Shown here piece after piece: positions 37,646 through 50,742 of a stretch of 64,000 bases of DNA (positions are counted from its first letter, which is position 1; the number at the start of each line of letters is the position of its first letter). This DNA comes from Thunnus maccoyii (taxonomy: Eukaryota > Chordata > Actinopteri > Scombriformes > Scombridae). The position numbers were made by a program, and so were the translations under genes. Location of the stretch: assembly GCF_910596095.1 (NCBI RefSeq), contig NC_056552.1, forward strand, positions 9,777,111-9,841,110. The letters are read 5' to 3'. The notes under the pieces are model-generated. The model was not told the origin of the DNA. It made no database searches and was given only the letters and a program-made list of their open reading frames with translations.

Positions 37646-38728
37646 CAGACAGATCATCTCAACATCTTCAGAGATTTCACATCAGCTGACACCAGTTTCC
37701 TCCAGAACATCACTGACGCTGCCTGAACTGCTGCAGACTCTGTAAGAATACTTTCATTTATCTGTCCTTCAAATTCTTGTTGACAAGTTTGATTTTTCTA
37801 CTTCTTGCTGTTAAATGAAAAACTAATTAATCTTGCATTTACAGATACATTAGCAACTTTGTCAGTGATGTAAATTAGTCAGGTACTGCAAGGCAAGGAT
37901 TGAAAGATAAAGGATGTTACTTATTGCTGTAGACGTCAGAATTTAGGTTTATAAAATATTATTTCAACAACTACAGCAGGTAGTGAAATAACTTGAAACA
38001 CTTGTTGCAGTAACATTTCACACAGGACAGGGTGAACCTGGGGAGGTAGACTTGATATATTATGGGTATGTTAAACTGTATAACGCCCCGATCTGATGCA
38101 AATCCTGATCTGATGTTTGTCTTGTGTGTTAAGGAAGCAGCTGTAGGACCAGAGTATCAGCCTTCACACCAAGTAAACCAGAGAACCACAACGCCAAGAG
38201 AAATACAAGGTATAACACCACAGCAAGTCTAATTACTGGATGTTTTGTACCATTTATCAGTAGCATGTTAATTTACCAAAAATATTTTTGTTTGTTTTTA
38301 TATAGATGTCTGCTCGTCGTATTCCGTACACTGCAGGAATGAGATTAAGGAGAAGGAAAATATTCAAAGATGAACACCTTAGAGACCATCCTGATACTCT
38401 TTTTTATGACACTACAAATGATAATGTAATATGTGACCTAATTTTCTTTACTACTTTTGAAGAAGACTGGATAGCTGCCATAATGCAGCACTACCCTAGG
38501 ACTGATAGAATTCAACTGGAAGATAAAATCAAACTTGACCTCCACAGTGGCACTGTATGTGTTTATCCTGGTGGAAAGATTGTGATACAAGCCTCACCAG
38601 AGGACCGTACAGAGTTTGATAAAAATTTTGAACAACTACGTGAGGAAATGGAAGCTATAAAATTAACCAGACAGATGGAACAAATGAACATAGGCAATGC
38701 AGGAGGACATCAAGATCCTGCTCCCTGA
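37646..38728 (+). CDS. Small-gene family copy C (140 aa), novel
   Basis: Exon 1 about 37646-37741 (donor GTAAG) and exon 2 38134-38209 are untranslated and lack ATG; the coding exon is 38306-38728, with the ATG right after TATATAG. The protein has a basic N-terminus (MSARRIPYTAGMRLRRRK) and a core of DHPDTLFYDT, ICDLIFFTTFEEDWIAAIMQ and LDLHSGTVCVYPGGKIVIQA. A charged, probably helical stretch (FEQLREEMEAIK) and the tail GNAGGHQDPAP follow. No signal peptide, membrane segment or known catalytic motif is visible. An in-frame TAA in exon 2 upstream of the ATG supports the chosen start. The gene lies on the opposite strand to the glud1 exon copies on either side. Function is unknown. It differs from copy D at 26 coding bases, 23 of them amino-acid changing. 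Confidence 0.65.
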
Positions 38729-38963
38729 ATAAAATACAATAAAAATAGAAATAAGAGGAAAAGAAAGACCTTACAGTAGGCTGTCTGTTTAAGAAGTACA
38801 AACAGACAGGAGAAAAAGAAACACAGTATGGATTTTTTAATATGGATTATTCTGTAAATAACTGACTAGCAATGCTAGTTCCTGTAAAATTAAATGCATA
38901 TTTTTATTATTTGTTGCTATTTCTGCAGGTTAAGGTGGTATTAAAGAGCAGTCTTGTGCTCAC

Positions 38964-39088
38964 TGAGCAGGTTGTTAGTTTGAGTCTCTCTCATATTTGA
39001 AGGTCGGTCTTCCATAGCTGACATGGTTGAGATTCTTCAGCCACTCGAAATATGACACCGTCACACCACCAGCGTTCAGGTACATGTC
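38964..39088 (-). pseudogene. glud1 exon 10 copy, unit C
   Basis: 125 bases with the same one-base insertion and TAA as in units A, B and D. Both splice sites are intact. A base change makes the downstream intron read GTGAGCACAAG. Confidence 0.88.
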
Positions 39089-40534
39089 CTGCAGGATGAA
39101 ACATCACATCCTCAGATATGTTGTTCAACAGTCCTCCTTCTTCTGTGTGTAGAATTATTCTGACTAAATTTCTTTTTTACTGCAAAAACTGCTGTTTCTG
39201 TTAAATAAGAGACACTGAAAAAGTTGTTGTAGAAACACTGTTGTTTCTTGTTTTGTTTTTTATAACAAATTATTCTTCTTATTGTTTTAGTTTCATGTTC
39301 ATGTTTTAGATATTATATTTACAGTATTTTTATTTCATTGTGTTCATGTTTTTTTCTGTAACATTAAATATTCATGACCAAATAAGCAACAATCAAACTT
39401 AAAGTTAGGGGGAAAAAACATCGTTGGGTATTATTTATTATGGGTTTAATCCTCCAAAAATCAGCTAATCTGCTTCATCAGGACTGTTTGGGTGTGGTTT
39501 GATCAGATTTGATTGAAACTTGATTGTTCAAAAACTAACATGTATTCATATGAACAGCATCATCACAACCACACTGAAATATATCTATATTCAACCAAAA
39601 AAACAAGAAAAATTGTCAAAAATAAAGCCCATTGAAACGTTTCCTGCTGCATTTCTAGGACTCGTTCTTGTAGAATACACTATACTACTTTCTATTGGGA
39701 GATAAACATCTTACTGTATTTTGGGAGGAAAAGTTTCTTTACACAATATACACATTTCTTACACTGTCAATGATTAAATATATATATATATATATACACA
39801 ATTAAAGGCTGCCATAAAAAGATGCATCATGTGTTGCCTGTTAGTGTTTTTTTTATTTCAGTGTGTCAATTGAAATCAAGTGTCAGTGTTTGCTGGAAGG
39901 ATTTGCTTCTGTGTGTAAAATGAACTGCTGTGCCCAGCAGTGTGTTGGTAAAGTAGATTGAAGATGTGGACTGAACCATGCACGTAACCAATTGTAATAA
40001 TGAAGAATGTAAACTATGAAGGCGGACTGTTGAGTGAACAAAGACAAACATAACTGAAAGTAATTAACTTTCACCAACTGTAATTGTATGGTATGTGCCT
40101 GAACAGGTTTAAGAGAGAAACCAACTTCAACAACCAACCAATCAAATACATCCACATCCAGATCAGCCAATGGAGCATTCACACCATACCTGCAAAACTG
40201 ATGACAATGCCACCATCCTTTCAAAAGAAGCATTGTGTTCATCTCTCCATTTGCTTCAATTTGTTGGTTTGATGATGATGTTGGAGAGCACTGTCTAACA
40301 TATCAGAGCATAACATACATGAAGCATCATGCTCATCGTATCCTGAATGGAAGTATATGCATTTATTATGTTTCTCCACTCATTTGTTCATTTTTTTCCC
40401 TTATTGTCTAAAACATCTGTATCAACAGAGTGACACAACACACCACAGAGATAAACTGATTTCTTCAAAAGGTAGACAATATTCCAGTAACCAGCAGATA
40501 CTTAAAGGAAAGGTTCACAATTTTTAAAGTCTCC

Positions 40535-41035
40535 CATGAGCCAAGACTAGAGGAACTAACAGAAAATGACGATGTTGAACATTTTCTCATTACATTTGAG
40601 AGAATTGCAGCAGCATGCCAGTGGCCAAAATCTGACTGGGTTTTTCAGCTCATTCCATTGCTGACTGGTAAGGCCAGGGGAGCCTATGTTCATATGGATA
40701 TTGATGATTCTCTTGAATATGACAAGGTAAAAACTGCTATTCTGGAAAAATATGACATTAACCCTGAGACATACAGACAAAGGTTTCGTTCCCTAGATAC
40801 TGGACGTGAGGAGAGCCCCAAGTAGCTGTATGTGAGGCTGAAGGAGCTGTACGGAAAATGGATTCAACCGCAAGATAAAACGGTTCAGCAAATTGGTGAA
40901 ACTATTATTATGGAACAATACTTGGGAATGTTGTTTCCTGAGCTTCAGGTTTGGGTAAAGGAGCGTGGTCCAAAATCAGCTGCTGAGGCTGCCACTCTGG
41001 CTGATGTGTTTGTCGCTGCCCGGAAAAACAGCTAG
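40535..41035 (+). pseudogene. Gmr1-like gag, SCAN-like region, copy 2
   Basis: Essentially identical to the copy 1 segment 10801 bases to the left, including the premature TAG (40823-40825) and the terminal TAG (41033-41035). The SCAN-like stretch ETYRQRFRSL...EQYLGMLFPELQVWVKE is intact in sequence but lies after the stop. Confidence 0.8.
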
Positions 41036-41119
41036 CCATGGACTAATAGTGCCTGGCAGGCCCCGAGGGACACCCGCAGGCCTACACCCCCTCAATACCA
41101 CCAGAGGTCAACGCCAGGT

Positions 41120-42064
41120 GTGGGTAAGCCTCCTGCAAGGGAGAATCAGCATGTACCACTAAGATCTCCAAATAAAATACCCACATGTTACCTGTGTGGA
41201 CAGGAAGGCCATACCAAACCGATGTGTCCAAAGAATCCATCTAAGCTCACTCAAATGTGTTATGTCCCACGCCAAAATATCGACATTACACCTAGGAGTA
41301 ACCAGTCCCAGAAAATGACAAATGTCAAGATTAATGGGAAAAACCTCAAAGCCCTTATTGATACTGGCAGTACTCAGACCCTTGTGCACAGACAATATGT
41401 ACCAGTTAACATTATCTGCACTCTTGAGGCCATCCCTATTTGCTGTGTGCATGGTGATGAGAAGAAGCCTTACCCCACGGCTGACATTTACATGGAAGTG
41501 CAAGGACAGGCCTATCTGTTAAATGTTGGTGTTGTGGACAACTTGCCTTTCCCAGTGATTTTGGGTGATGATCTGCCAGTACTTTTTGATCTGTTAAACC
41601 CAACCCAAAGTTGTAATGTTGCCCTCACCAGAGCACAAGCTAAGCATGTAGATGTGGATTCTCCAGCCCTCAGTGCCTTGCCATTCTATGGTGTCGAGCT
41701 GGAGACACAACCCGGGAAGTCTTGGAAGCCCCTTAGCCAGAGAAGGCAAGAGAAATTCCAATGCACTGCTATACAACCATCAGCTGAGGACACTCCAGAC
41801 ATGCCCCTAGGGTTTCAGGTACCCACTAACATAATCGAAATGCAGCATAATGATCCAACTTTGTCCAACTTGTTACAGAGAGCTGAAGAGAGGGAGCCAG
41901 GGATGGAGCCTGATGGTAGGAGGGAGGAGTACTTCCTGCAAAATGGTGTTCTTTACCATCAGCACAGCCAGGTTAAGCAGCTAGTGGTCCCGCAAGCAGC
42001 CCGAGACATAGTACTTTCCCTGGGCTGGCCACCTAGGGAAACACAAGACCAGTGCTCGCAATAA
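41120..42064 (+). pseudogene. Gmr1-like zinc knuckle, protease and integrase N-terminus, copy 2
   Basis: A 314-residue frame almost identical to copy 1, with the CCHC knuckle and the DTGST protease site. It ends at the same frameshift before the integrase finger. Confidence 0.85.
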
Positions 42065-42684
42065 GCGCCATTTCCACTGGTCAGGCTTGCGCTCAGAGGT
42101 GGCCCAGTTCTGCAGGAGTTGCCCTCAGTGCCAAAAGACATCAATTAAAGGCCCCACTAAGAGCCCCTCTCCAACCTCTCCCAATCATCAGTACTCTCTT
42201 TGAACGCCTCGGGATGGACATTGTTGGCCCTGTGGAAAAAAAAAAAGAAAAAAGTTTTCCCACTGAAGTCCATTAAAGCAAAAACTGTGGCTTTTTCCTT
42301 GGTTCAGTACTTCTCCAGAGTGGGTTTCCCTCGTGAAATTTTAACTGACCAGGGCACTAACTTTATGTCTACAAACAGATGCTCCGTAAGTTTGTCAATG
42401 AGACCGGATCTGACTTGGATCAGTGGCTTCCTTACCTACTCTTTGCCTATAGGGAGGTACCCCAGGCCTCCACTGGTTTCTCCCCCTTTGAACTCCTCTA
42501 TGGTCGTGAGGTGAGGGGACCTTTGACCTTGTTAAGGGAGACCTGGGAGGTGGATCAGGGGAGGGAGGAGCCTGTTAATGTCATTTCTTATGTCATTCAG
42601 ATGAGAGAGAAACTGCAACGGATGAGTGAATTGGCCCAGACACACATGGTGGAGGCCCAGACAGCACCAGAAGACCTGGTATGA
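42026..42684 (+). pseudogene. Gmr1-like integrase, copy 2, internally deleted
   Basis: The HHCC finger continues after the shared frameshift. The core then has an A-rich junction (about 42235-42252) replacing roughly 50 bases, and a second gap after NFMST that removes about 115 bases including the catalytic-Glu region. The second catalytic Asp (ILTDQGTNF) is present, unlike in copy 1. Confidence 0.82.
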
Positions 42685-42699
42685 CCAGTCAGCCAGACA

Positions 42700-43890
42700 G
42701 CGAAGCTTTGACCCTGGTCAAAAGGTCTTAGTCATGCTTCCAACCAGCGACAGCAAGCTGCTGGCAAAGTGGCAGGGGCTTTTTGAAGTCCAGAGGAAGC
42801 TGGGACCCACCACTTATCAGGTCTCCACCCTAGGCCATCAGCAGTCTAGTCATGTGCTGCATGTGAACCTCCTCAAGGAGTGGGTGCCAAGGGCTGAGAA
42901 AGGAGCAGAGGTGTTGCTGATCCGGGCTTTGAAGGAGGAAGAGGAGGTGGACGACCAATACCTGCCCTCACCAATATCCACTGACCTGGATTTGAGCCAT
43001 CTCTCTGAACCTCAGCAATCTCAGGTGAAGCCTTTAATTAATCCAGGCATATTTCAAGAATACCCAGGATGCACAAATATGGTAGAACATGACATTGTGT
43101 TGAAACCTGATGCAACTGTGAGGCATATGAGTTACAGGATACCAGAGCGCCTCCTTATGTCACTGAAGAAGGAGGTGGACCTCATGCTGTCCCTGGGAAT
43201 AATTCAAGCATCAAAGAGTGGTGTAACCCAGTGGTGTTGGTCCCAAAAAAAAAGACAGAACAATACGATTTTGTATTGATTTCAGATATCTGAATTCTAT
43301 CTCAAAGTTTGACTCATATCCCATTGCACGGATTGATGATCTCCTGGAGCGCCTGGGAAAAGCAAAATACCTGACCACCATTGACCTTTGTAAGGGCGTC
43401 TGGGAAGTGCCCCTGACCCCGCAGTCTCGGGAGCTGACTGCATTCTGGACTCCCTGGGGGCTCTTTGAGTTTACAGTCTTGCCATTTGGGCTGCACAGGG
43501 ACCCTGCAACATTTCAGAGGTTGATGGACCAGGTACTCTATGGGATTTCTGATTTTGCATGTGCATATCTTGATGATGTTGTCATCTACAGCGCCACCTG
43601 GGAGGGGCACTTGGAACACCTGAAGGAAGTCCTGGGAAGTCTGCATTCTGCAGGCTTGACCCAGCCAAGTGTGTCCTTGCCAGAAGGGAAACTGAGTACC
43701 TGGGTTTCACCATTGGAGGTGGGTTAATAAAACCACAAGTTCATAAAGTCCATGCCATTGAATCATGTCCTCTCCCACAAACCAGGAAGCAGCTCAGATC
43801 ATTCCTTGGGATGGCTGGCTTCTACCATCAGTTCATACCCAACTTCTCAGCCAGGGCGGCTCCACTGACTGACAGAACTGGATCACGATG
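42700..43890 (+). pseudogene. Gmr1-like reverse transcriptase, copy 2
   Basis: The reading is split over several frames. The integrase tail and linker (with 57 bases missing from copy 1, LSHLSEPQQSQ) run to about 43279; a later frame (43407-43727) holds FTVLPFGLHRDPATFQRLMD and the YLDD site. A small deletion near 43660 breaks the frame again after the SLHSAGLT motif. A TAG at about 43898-43900 precedes RNase H, as in copy 1. Confidence 0.82.
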
Positions 43891-43900
43891 CCCCAGTTAG

Positions 43901-44383
43901 GTGCAGTGGACAGCAGAGGCAGCTGCAGCTTTCAAAGACATTCAGCAATCTCTGAGTAAGAACCCAGTTCTTCACAGCCCAGATTTTGATCAACCTTTTG
44001 TCTTACAAACTGATGCATCTGAGAGGGGCATTGGAGCTGTGCTTTTGCAGGGACCAGCAGGGGACCAACACCCCGTGGCCTACATCAGTCGGAAGCTTCT
44101 CCCCAGGGAGGTCCGCTATTCCACCATAGAGAAGGAGGCCTTGGCGGTCAAGTGGGCCCTGGACTCCTTCAAGTATTACCTACTGGGGAGGGAGTTCACC
44201 TTGGAAACTGACCACAGGGCACTACAGTGGCTGGAGAGAATGAAAGACACCAATGGATGAATCACCCGATGGTACCTTGCCATGCAGCCGTTCCGATTCA
44301 CAGTTCATCACATCCCGGGCAAAGACAACTCCACTGCAGACCATCTCTCTCGCTGTCCCAGCGAGGACTTTGAAGGGGAGGGG
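43901..44383 (+). pseudogene. Gmr1-like RNase H, copy 2
   Basis: The first catalytic Asp is in LQTDASERGIGAVLLQ, the Glu in STIEKEALAVKWAL and the next Asp in LETDHRALQWL. A TGA at about 44258-44260 interrupts before the last part, which continues as HHIPGKDNSTADHLSR and runs into the polypurine tract. This domain degrades the RNA strand of the replication hybrid in active relatives. Confidence 0.85.
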
Positions 44384-45213
44384 TGTGTGATGGCTGCACT
44401 TGAAGCCACACAGCTGCTTTGAAGTTTGTATCCCAGCTGGCACTCAAACTTTGGTCTCTTTTACATTTGTAGTTCATTTTTTCCTCAGTTAGCTAATTTA
44501 ATTACATTTCACATTACATACAAATAAATAACAACACACTGGATTTTGTTTCATACATCATACTCATTTTATTTTACAGTTTGGCAGTACATTAGTTTCT
44601 ATTTGTAGCACGCACATTTGGTTAACTTTTGTACAGTCATTAGTTTGAGTTGTTCTAATTTTCATTTTTTTGAGTTACCAGTGTTGGGGTGCTGCTCCTG
44701 GAGGACATCTGGCCAGGCCTGGGCAAAGGATGTGCACCAGGACATGGAATGGTAAAATACAGGAAGTGGCCAATTGGGTCATACCAAGTCCTGCCACCTC
44801 ATAGGGAGGAACTGTTTATTTCAAGTTTAGTCATATTGTTTGTTTCTCTTTATTGAATGTTTAGTTGTGTATTTTTGGTTTAGTTGATTTAGTTGAGTTA
44901 ACCTGTTTTGGGGGGGAATTCTGTTGTTCATTGCTTAGTTGGTAGTGTTTGTCATTTGTCAGTTACCCCTGTTGTGTTATGGTCTGATCAGCCAGTATAT
45001 ATGTTCCCCTTTGTGTTCATTTTGGAAGGTCTGTTGGTAGGGTTAAGTTCACTTTAGTTGAGTTCTGTTTATTTGACCTCTTTTATGGGCCCTGAACTTT
45101 ATTTACATATTTTGTCATTTGTACCTTTTTTTTTTGCATTTTTTGGGTAAAATAAAAACCCTCTTTTTTGAAACCACCTGAGTCTCCTTTGTCTGCCAAC
45201 TCGGTCCCTTACA
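44384..45213 (+). repeat. 3' LTR of Gmr1-like copy 2 (830 bases)
   Basis: The start is fixed by the polypurine tract GAAGGGGAGGGG followed by TGTGTGATGG; the end is CCCTTACA, abutting the MITE continuation. TG...CA ends are as expected. An AATAAA lies near the end (GTAAAATAAAAACCC). No second LTR is present in the window. Confidence 0.75.
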
Positions 45214-48200
45214 CTGTCTAAAACAACAGTCAGGTGTCCATATAAACACTGAAAGAGGTTTTCCTCGCTGTAATCATTCCTCCTGTTCATACTGGTTGCT
45301 AAAAGATCCCCTTCAAATATGCTTTCAAGTAAGTGATGGTGACCAAAATCCAGTGTGTCCGCACAGTCATTTAGTGCAAAAATGCATTTAAAAAGTTGAT
45401 CTGAAGCTTATATGAGGCTTCAGCAGTCTGAGTTAGTCATATCAAGTGGATATCTGTCACATTCAAAGTCTTTTTAGCATCAAATTCCCTCCTTGTGTTT
45501 CCCTGTTGAGCTGCGGTGGAAGTATAGTAACAAAAAGAGGGACTCTGGCGCTAAAAATACTATAAAACGTTGAAAGATATCTACCTGATTTGATGAATAC
45601 ATTTTTCTTCTTATTTTTTGGGTTTCACATTCATGGTTTAGATATTATATTTACAATATTGTTATTTCATTGTGGTCATGTTTTTTTCTGTAACACTAAA
45701 TATTCATGACCAAATAAGCAACAATCAAATTTTAAAAAACATCCTTAAGTAGTCTGTTATTTATTATGAGTTTAACACTCCGAAACTCAGCTAAGCTGTG
45801 TCATCAGGACTGTTTGGGTGTGGCTTGATCAGATTTGATTGACAGTGCTGGAAACATACACAAACAGCCCCATGAACTTAAATCCTGTGTGTGAACTCCA
45901 CTCACTTCAAACCAGTGAAAAGAGACCAGATAAAAACACAAATGCAGAAATCAGTCATGTGAAATAAACCAAACTGTGTTCATGTAGGACACCAACACTC
46001 TTAGTAAGAGGTTGATTCAGAGCCTTTAAGGCTTTACTGATCTCAGACTGATCTCTGTAGCTCTGCTGCCCATTTTGCAAATACTTGCATATTAATTTCA
46101 AAACTCATCAGTTTATGTTAAAAACTAACATGTATTCATATGAACAGCATCATCACAACCACACTGAAATATATCTATATTCAACCAAAAAAACAGGAAA
46201 ATTTGTCAAAAATAAAGCCCATTGAAACGTTTTCTGCTGCATTTCTAGGACTCGTTCTTGTAGAATACACTGTAGTACTTTCTATTGAGAGATAAACATC
46301 TTACTGTATTTTGGAAGGAAAAGTTTCTTTACACAATATACACATTTCTTACACTGTCAATAATTAAAAAACAACATATACACAATAAAAAACTAGAGAT
46401 CACAAAGATATTTGACTTCAAAGGCTGCCATAAAAAGATGCATCGTGTTGCCTGTTAGTGTTTTTTTTTTTATTTCCGTGTGTCAATTGAAATCAAGTGT
46501 CAGTGTTTGCTGGAAGGATTTGCTTCTGTGTGTAAAATGAACAGCTGTGCCCAGCAGTGTGTTGGTAAAGTGGACTGTGTGAAGAGTTTTGAAGATGTGG
46601 ACTGAACCATGCATGTAACCAATTGTAATAATGAAGAATGTAAACTATGAAGGCGGACTGTTGAGTGAACAAAGACAAACATAACTGAAAGTAATTAACT
46701 TTCACCAACTGTAATTGTATGGTATGTGCCTGAACAGGTTTAAGAGAGAAACCAACTTCAACAACCAACCAATCAAATACATCCACATCCAGATCAGCCG
46801 ATGGAGCATTCACACCATACCTGCAAAACTGATGACAATGCCACCATTCTTTCAAAAGAAGCATTGTGTTCATCTTTCCATTTGCTTCAATTTGTTGGTT
46901 TGATGATGATGTTGGAGAGCACTGTCTAACATATCAGAGCATAACATACATGAAGCATCGTGCTCATCGTATCCTGAATGGAAGTATCTGCATTTATTAT
47001 GTTTCTCCACTCATTTGTTCATTTTTTTCCCTTATTGTCTAAAACATCTGTATCAACAGAGTGACACAACACACCACAGAGATAAACTGATTTCTTCAAA
47101 AGGTAGACAAGATAATATCCCAGTAACCAGTAGATACTTAAAGGAAAGGTTCACAATTTTTAAAGTCTGTCTAAAACAACAGTCAGGTGTCCATATAAAC
47201 ACTGAAAGAGGTTTTCCTCGCCGTAATCATTCCTCCTGTTCATACTGGTTGCTAAAAGATCCCCTTCAAATATGCTTTCAAGTAAGTGATGGTGACCAAA
47301 ATTCACAGTGTGTCCACACAGTTAGTCATATCAAGTGGATATCTGACACATTTACAGTCTTTTTAGCATCAAATTCCCTCTTTGTGTTTCCCTGTTGAGC
47401 TGCAGTGGAAGTATAGTAACAAAAAGAGGGACTCTGGCGCTAAAAATACTATAAAACGTTGAAAGATATCTACCTGATTTGATGAGTACATTTTTCTTCT
47501 TATTTTTTGGGTTTCACATTCATGGTTTAGATATTATATTTACAATATTGTTATTTCATTGTGGTCATGTTTTTTTTCTGTAACACTAAATATTCATGAC
47601 CAAATAAGCAACAATCAAATTTTAAAAAACATCCTTAAGTAGTCTGTTATTTATTATGAGTTTAACACTCCGAAACTCAGCTAAGCTGCGTCATCAGGAC
47701 TGTTTGGGTGTGGCTTGATCAGATTTGATTGACAGTGCTGGAAACATACACAAACAGCCCCATGAACTTAAATCCTGTGTGTGAACTCCACTCACTTCAA
47801 ACCAGTGAAAAGAGACCAGATAAAAACACAAATGCAGAAATCAGTCATGTGAAATAAACCAAACTGAGGTTGATTCAGAGCCTTTAAGGCTTTATTGATC
47901 TCAGACTGATCTCTGTAGCTCTGCTGCCCATTTTGCAAATACTTGCATATTAACTTCAAAACTCATCAGTTTATGTTCAAAAACTAACATGTATTCATAT
48001 GAACAGCATCATCAGAACCACACTGAAATATATCTATATTCAACCAAAAAAACAGGAAAAATTGAAAAAACGTTTCCTGCTGCATTTCTAGGACTTGTTC
48101 TTGTAGAATACACTATACTACTTTCTATTGAGAGATAAACATCTCACTGTATTTTGGAAGGACAAGTTTCTTTACACAATACACACATTTCTTACACTGT

Positions 48201-49430
48201 CAAAAATTTAAAAAACAACATATACACAATAAAAAACTAGAGATCACAAAGATATTTGACTTCAAAGACTGCCATAAAAAGATGCATCGTGTTGCCTGTT
48301 AGTGTTTTTTTTTTATTTCAGTGTGTCAATTGAAATCAAGTGTCAGTGTTTGCTGGAAGGATTTGCTTCTGTGTGTAAAATGAACAGCTGTGCCCAGCAG
48401 TGTGTTGGTAAACTGGACTGTGTGAAGAGTTTTGAAGATGTGGACTGAACCATGCATGTAACCAATCGTAATAATGAAGAATGTAAACTATGAAGTCGGA
48501 CTGTTGAGTGAACAAAGACAAACATAACTGAAAGTAATTAACTTTCACCAACAGTAATTGTACGGTATGAGCCTGAACAGGTTTATTCAGAGATGTATCA
48601 TTGTGATTGATCGTATCCTGGATGGAAGCATCTGTATTCATTATATTTCTCCGCTCATTTGTTTGCACAGCTAAAGCTTCATATTAGCGTTATATAAAGG
48701 TTTAAATACATTTTTGCAGGAGGACTGTGGATTTTGACCCCCATCACTTACATTGTAAGTGCATTATGAAGGGATCTTCTGATGGTCAGTATGAACAGGA
48801 GGAATGATTATAGCAAGAAAAACCTGTGTCAATGTTCATTTGGTTACCTGACTGTTGTTTCAAGACATACTTGAAAAACTGTGAACACATCCTTTAAGCC
48901 TTTTTTCACTAATTAATTTCACTAATTGTCATTAATTAAAAAAATATCGACTTCATATATTTCCAAAGACAAGCACGGATCTTAGGGGGGCTGAATTGAA
49001 GCTGTACAGTTTGTCAGAATCAGATAATCAATCAATTGATCAACCCAGGATGGAAGACACTCTGATGTCACTGCCAAGCCTCTTCTGGGTACTGGTTATG
49101 AACAGGAAAGCTGCTTATTAACATGTGACAGCAAACTTCAACTGGACTTCATGAACAAAACTTTTTATTCTTTTAGCAGTTGTTGTTTAGCTGTGAGCTG
49201 AATCAATAAAGGAGACAAGAGGACAAACTCAAGAAAGCAAGGAGGAGAAGTTTTATAGATTTATAGACTGTGTCGTGGTGAATACTAACCTGCTTATGCT
49301 CAGTTGCTTTTTCTATTTGTGATGGGCAGATTACCTACTGTACCTTCTAGATGAGCATGTTGGTTAAATTCATTCATTCAAGCATACATTATAATAAGTT
49401 ATAAAGCTTTGTCATAGAAAAAAAAAACAA
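45214..49430. repeat. Array segment with an internal partial duplication
   Basis: After the retrotransposon this region holds the MITE remainder, intron-9-like DNA (about 45.77-46.06 kb) and the ACTAACATGTATTCAT block (46.11-46.5 kb). A MITE copy without the retrotransposon follows (about 47.14-47.3 kb), then a second round of intron-9-like DNA (47.65-47.9 kb) and the same block (47.97-48.4 kb), then sequence found downstream of glud1 (49.0-49.4 kb). The two rounds are about 1.87 kb apart. No gene was seen. Confidence 0.7.
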
Positions 49431-50165
49431 AAATGATGTGATTTTAACCTCCATTTTGGTTGGTTTTGATCTTCTGCTGTTCACCGTCACTTCTTTTTCC
49501 ATCATTTTTCTGATTACGTCTTTCAGCCGTTATTATTAAGATCCTTGGTAAAATGTCAGAGGACATAAAGTGTTGATCCTCTGCTACATACACCCAACAA
49601 ATCCTAAACCAGTGTACAGTATGAAAATAAACCAAAACCTCACACAGTTATATCTTAACATTTTATTGGTTTCCAAAAAAAAAAGAATAAAACAAAAAAA
49701 AAAGTAATTTCCTCCAAAATTATTTCGATATGAGGAACTGGACGGTTAAAACAGGAAAATTCAACCAGGGGACAGGCAGCCACAGTGACGCCTCGCCCCC
49801 TCCCTGTTCCCCTTTCTTGGCCAGCGGAGGAGTCGGGGAGAAGCTGCTTTAAGATGAGATGAAGCGACGGGAAAGGAGGGAAAAAAAAGAGCAGGGACAA
49901 GGAGGGGGAGAGCATCTATCGAATCTTGAACAATAAAAACACCAACTATGAAAAAAAAACAAAAAAACTCCTTGTTGGGAATCCTAAACCTTGGCAACGT
50001 CACTACTAACATTTACGCCTTAAGAGTGCAGAGAAAAACTCAAAGAGTCATAAAACTGCTATTCTCTTTTATTCACATGAATTTAAAGTTAAACTGAAGT
50101 GTCTATCTCCCTTTTTAGAGCAGACCTCTTTCTGAAATAAGGCATCTGTAGTACATCTGTAGTAC
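49431..50165 (-). pseudogene. glud1 3' UTR copy, unit D
   Basis: Matches 59205-59945 nearly base for base, through the poly(A) signal region to GGCATCTGTAG, and then joins intron 12 sequence (CATCTTAAATTACC, 61.61 kb). Exon 13 is therefore absent. A short TACATCTGTAGTAC repeat marks the junction. Confidence 0.82.
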
Positions 50166-50179
50166 TGTAGTACATCTTA

Positions 50180-50392
<213 letters not shown>

Positions 50393-50594
50393 TCAAGACA
50401 ACTTGTGACATGTCAATCAAGGTTGATAAAGGGCTCCTAACCCTCCTGCACAGAAACTAGAAGGGAAAACATGGAAAGACAAAAGGAGAGATAAAAGAGG
50501 CATCAGAGGTGTTCTTTGTTTCTGCATCAATGTCATACCAGTAATGATACACTCTGATAACTAATCTGGTTTCTCCAGTTTGAAAACCTGGCAC

Positions 50595-50740
50595 ATGCAA
50601 ATATGTAACGATACCAATGACTCTGCTCTTTTATGATTGGCTGTTCAGCTGTTCACGTTGGCACATAATGATTGGTTGTGATCAAATGTAATGTTTGTAA
50701 ACGAGAGGGAGTAGAAATAAAAAAGGATCCAATTTGTTCA
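50595..50740 (+). promoter_or_regulatory. Promoter-like block of small gene D
   Basis: Octamer ATGCAAAT at 50595-50602, GATTGGCT, GATTGGTT and a TATA-like AAATAAAAAAGG. Exon 1 then ends at a GCAAG donor where the other copies have GTAAG. Confidence 0.5.
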
Positions 50741-50742
50741 CC

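Larger units (their letters stand above)
40533..45213 (+). mobile_element. Gmr1-like Ty3/gypsy retrotransposon, copy 2 (5'-truncated, dead)
   Basis: Same insertion point in the MITE, same missing 5' LTR and same gag, frame and RT/RNase H stops as copy 1. The flanks are also near-identical, so it arose by duplication of the surrounding DNA and not by a new insertion. It has its own lesions: about 50 and about 115 bases lost from the integrase core and further frameshifts in reverse transcriptase. Its RNase H, polypurine tract (GAAGGGGAGGGG, 44372-44383) and 3' LTR are preserved. Confidence 0.9.
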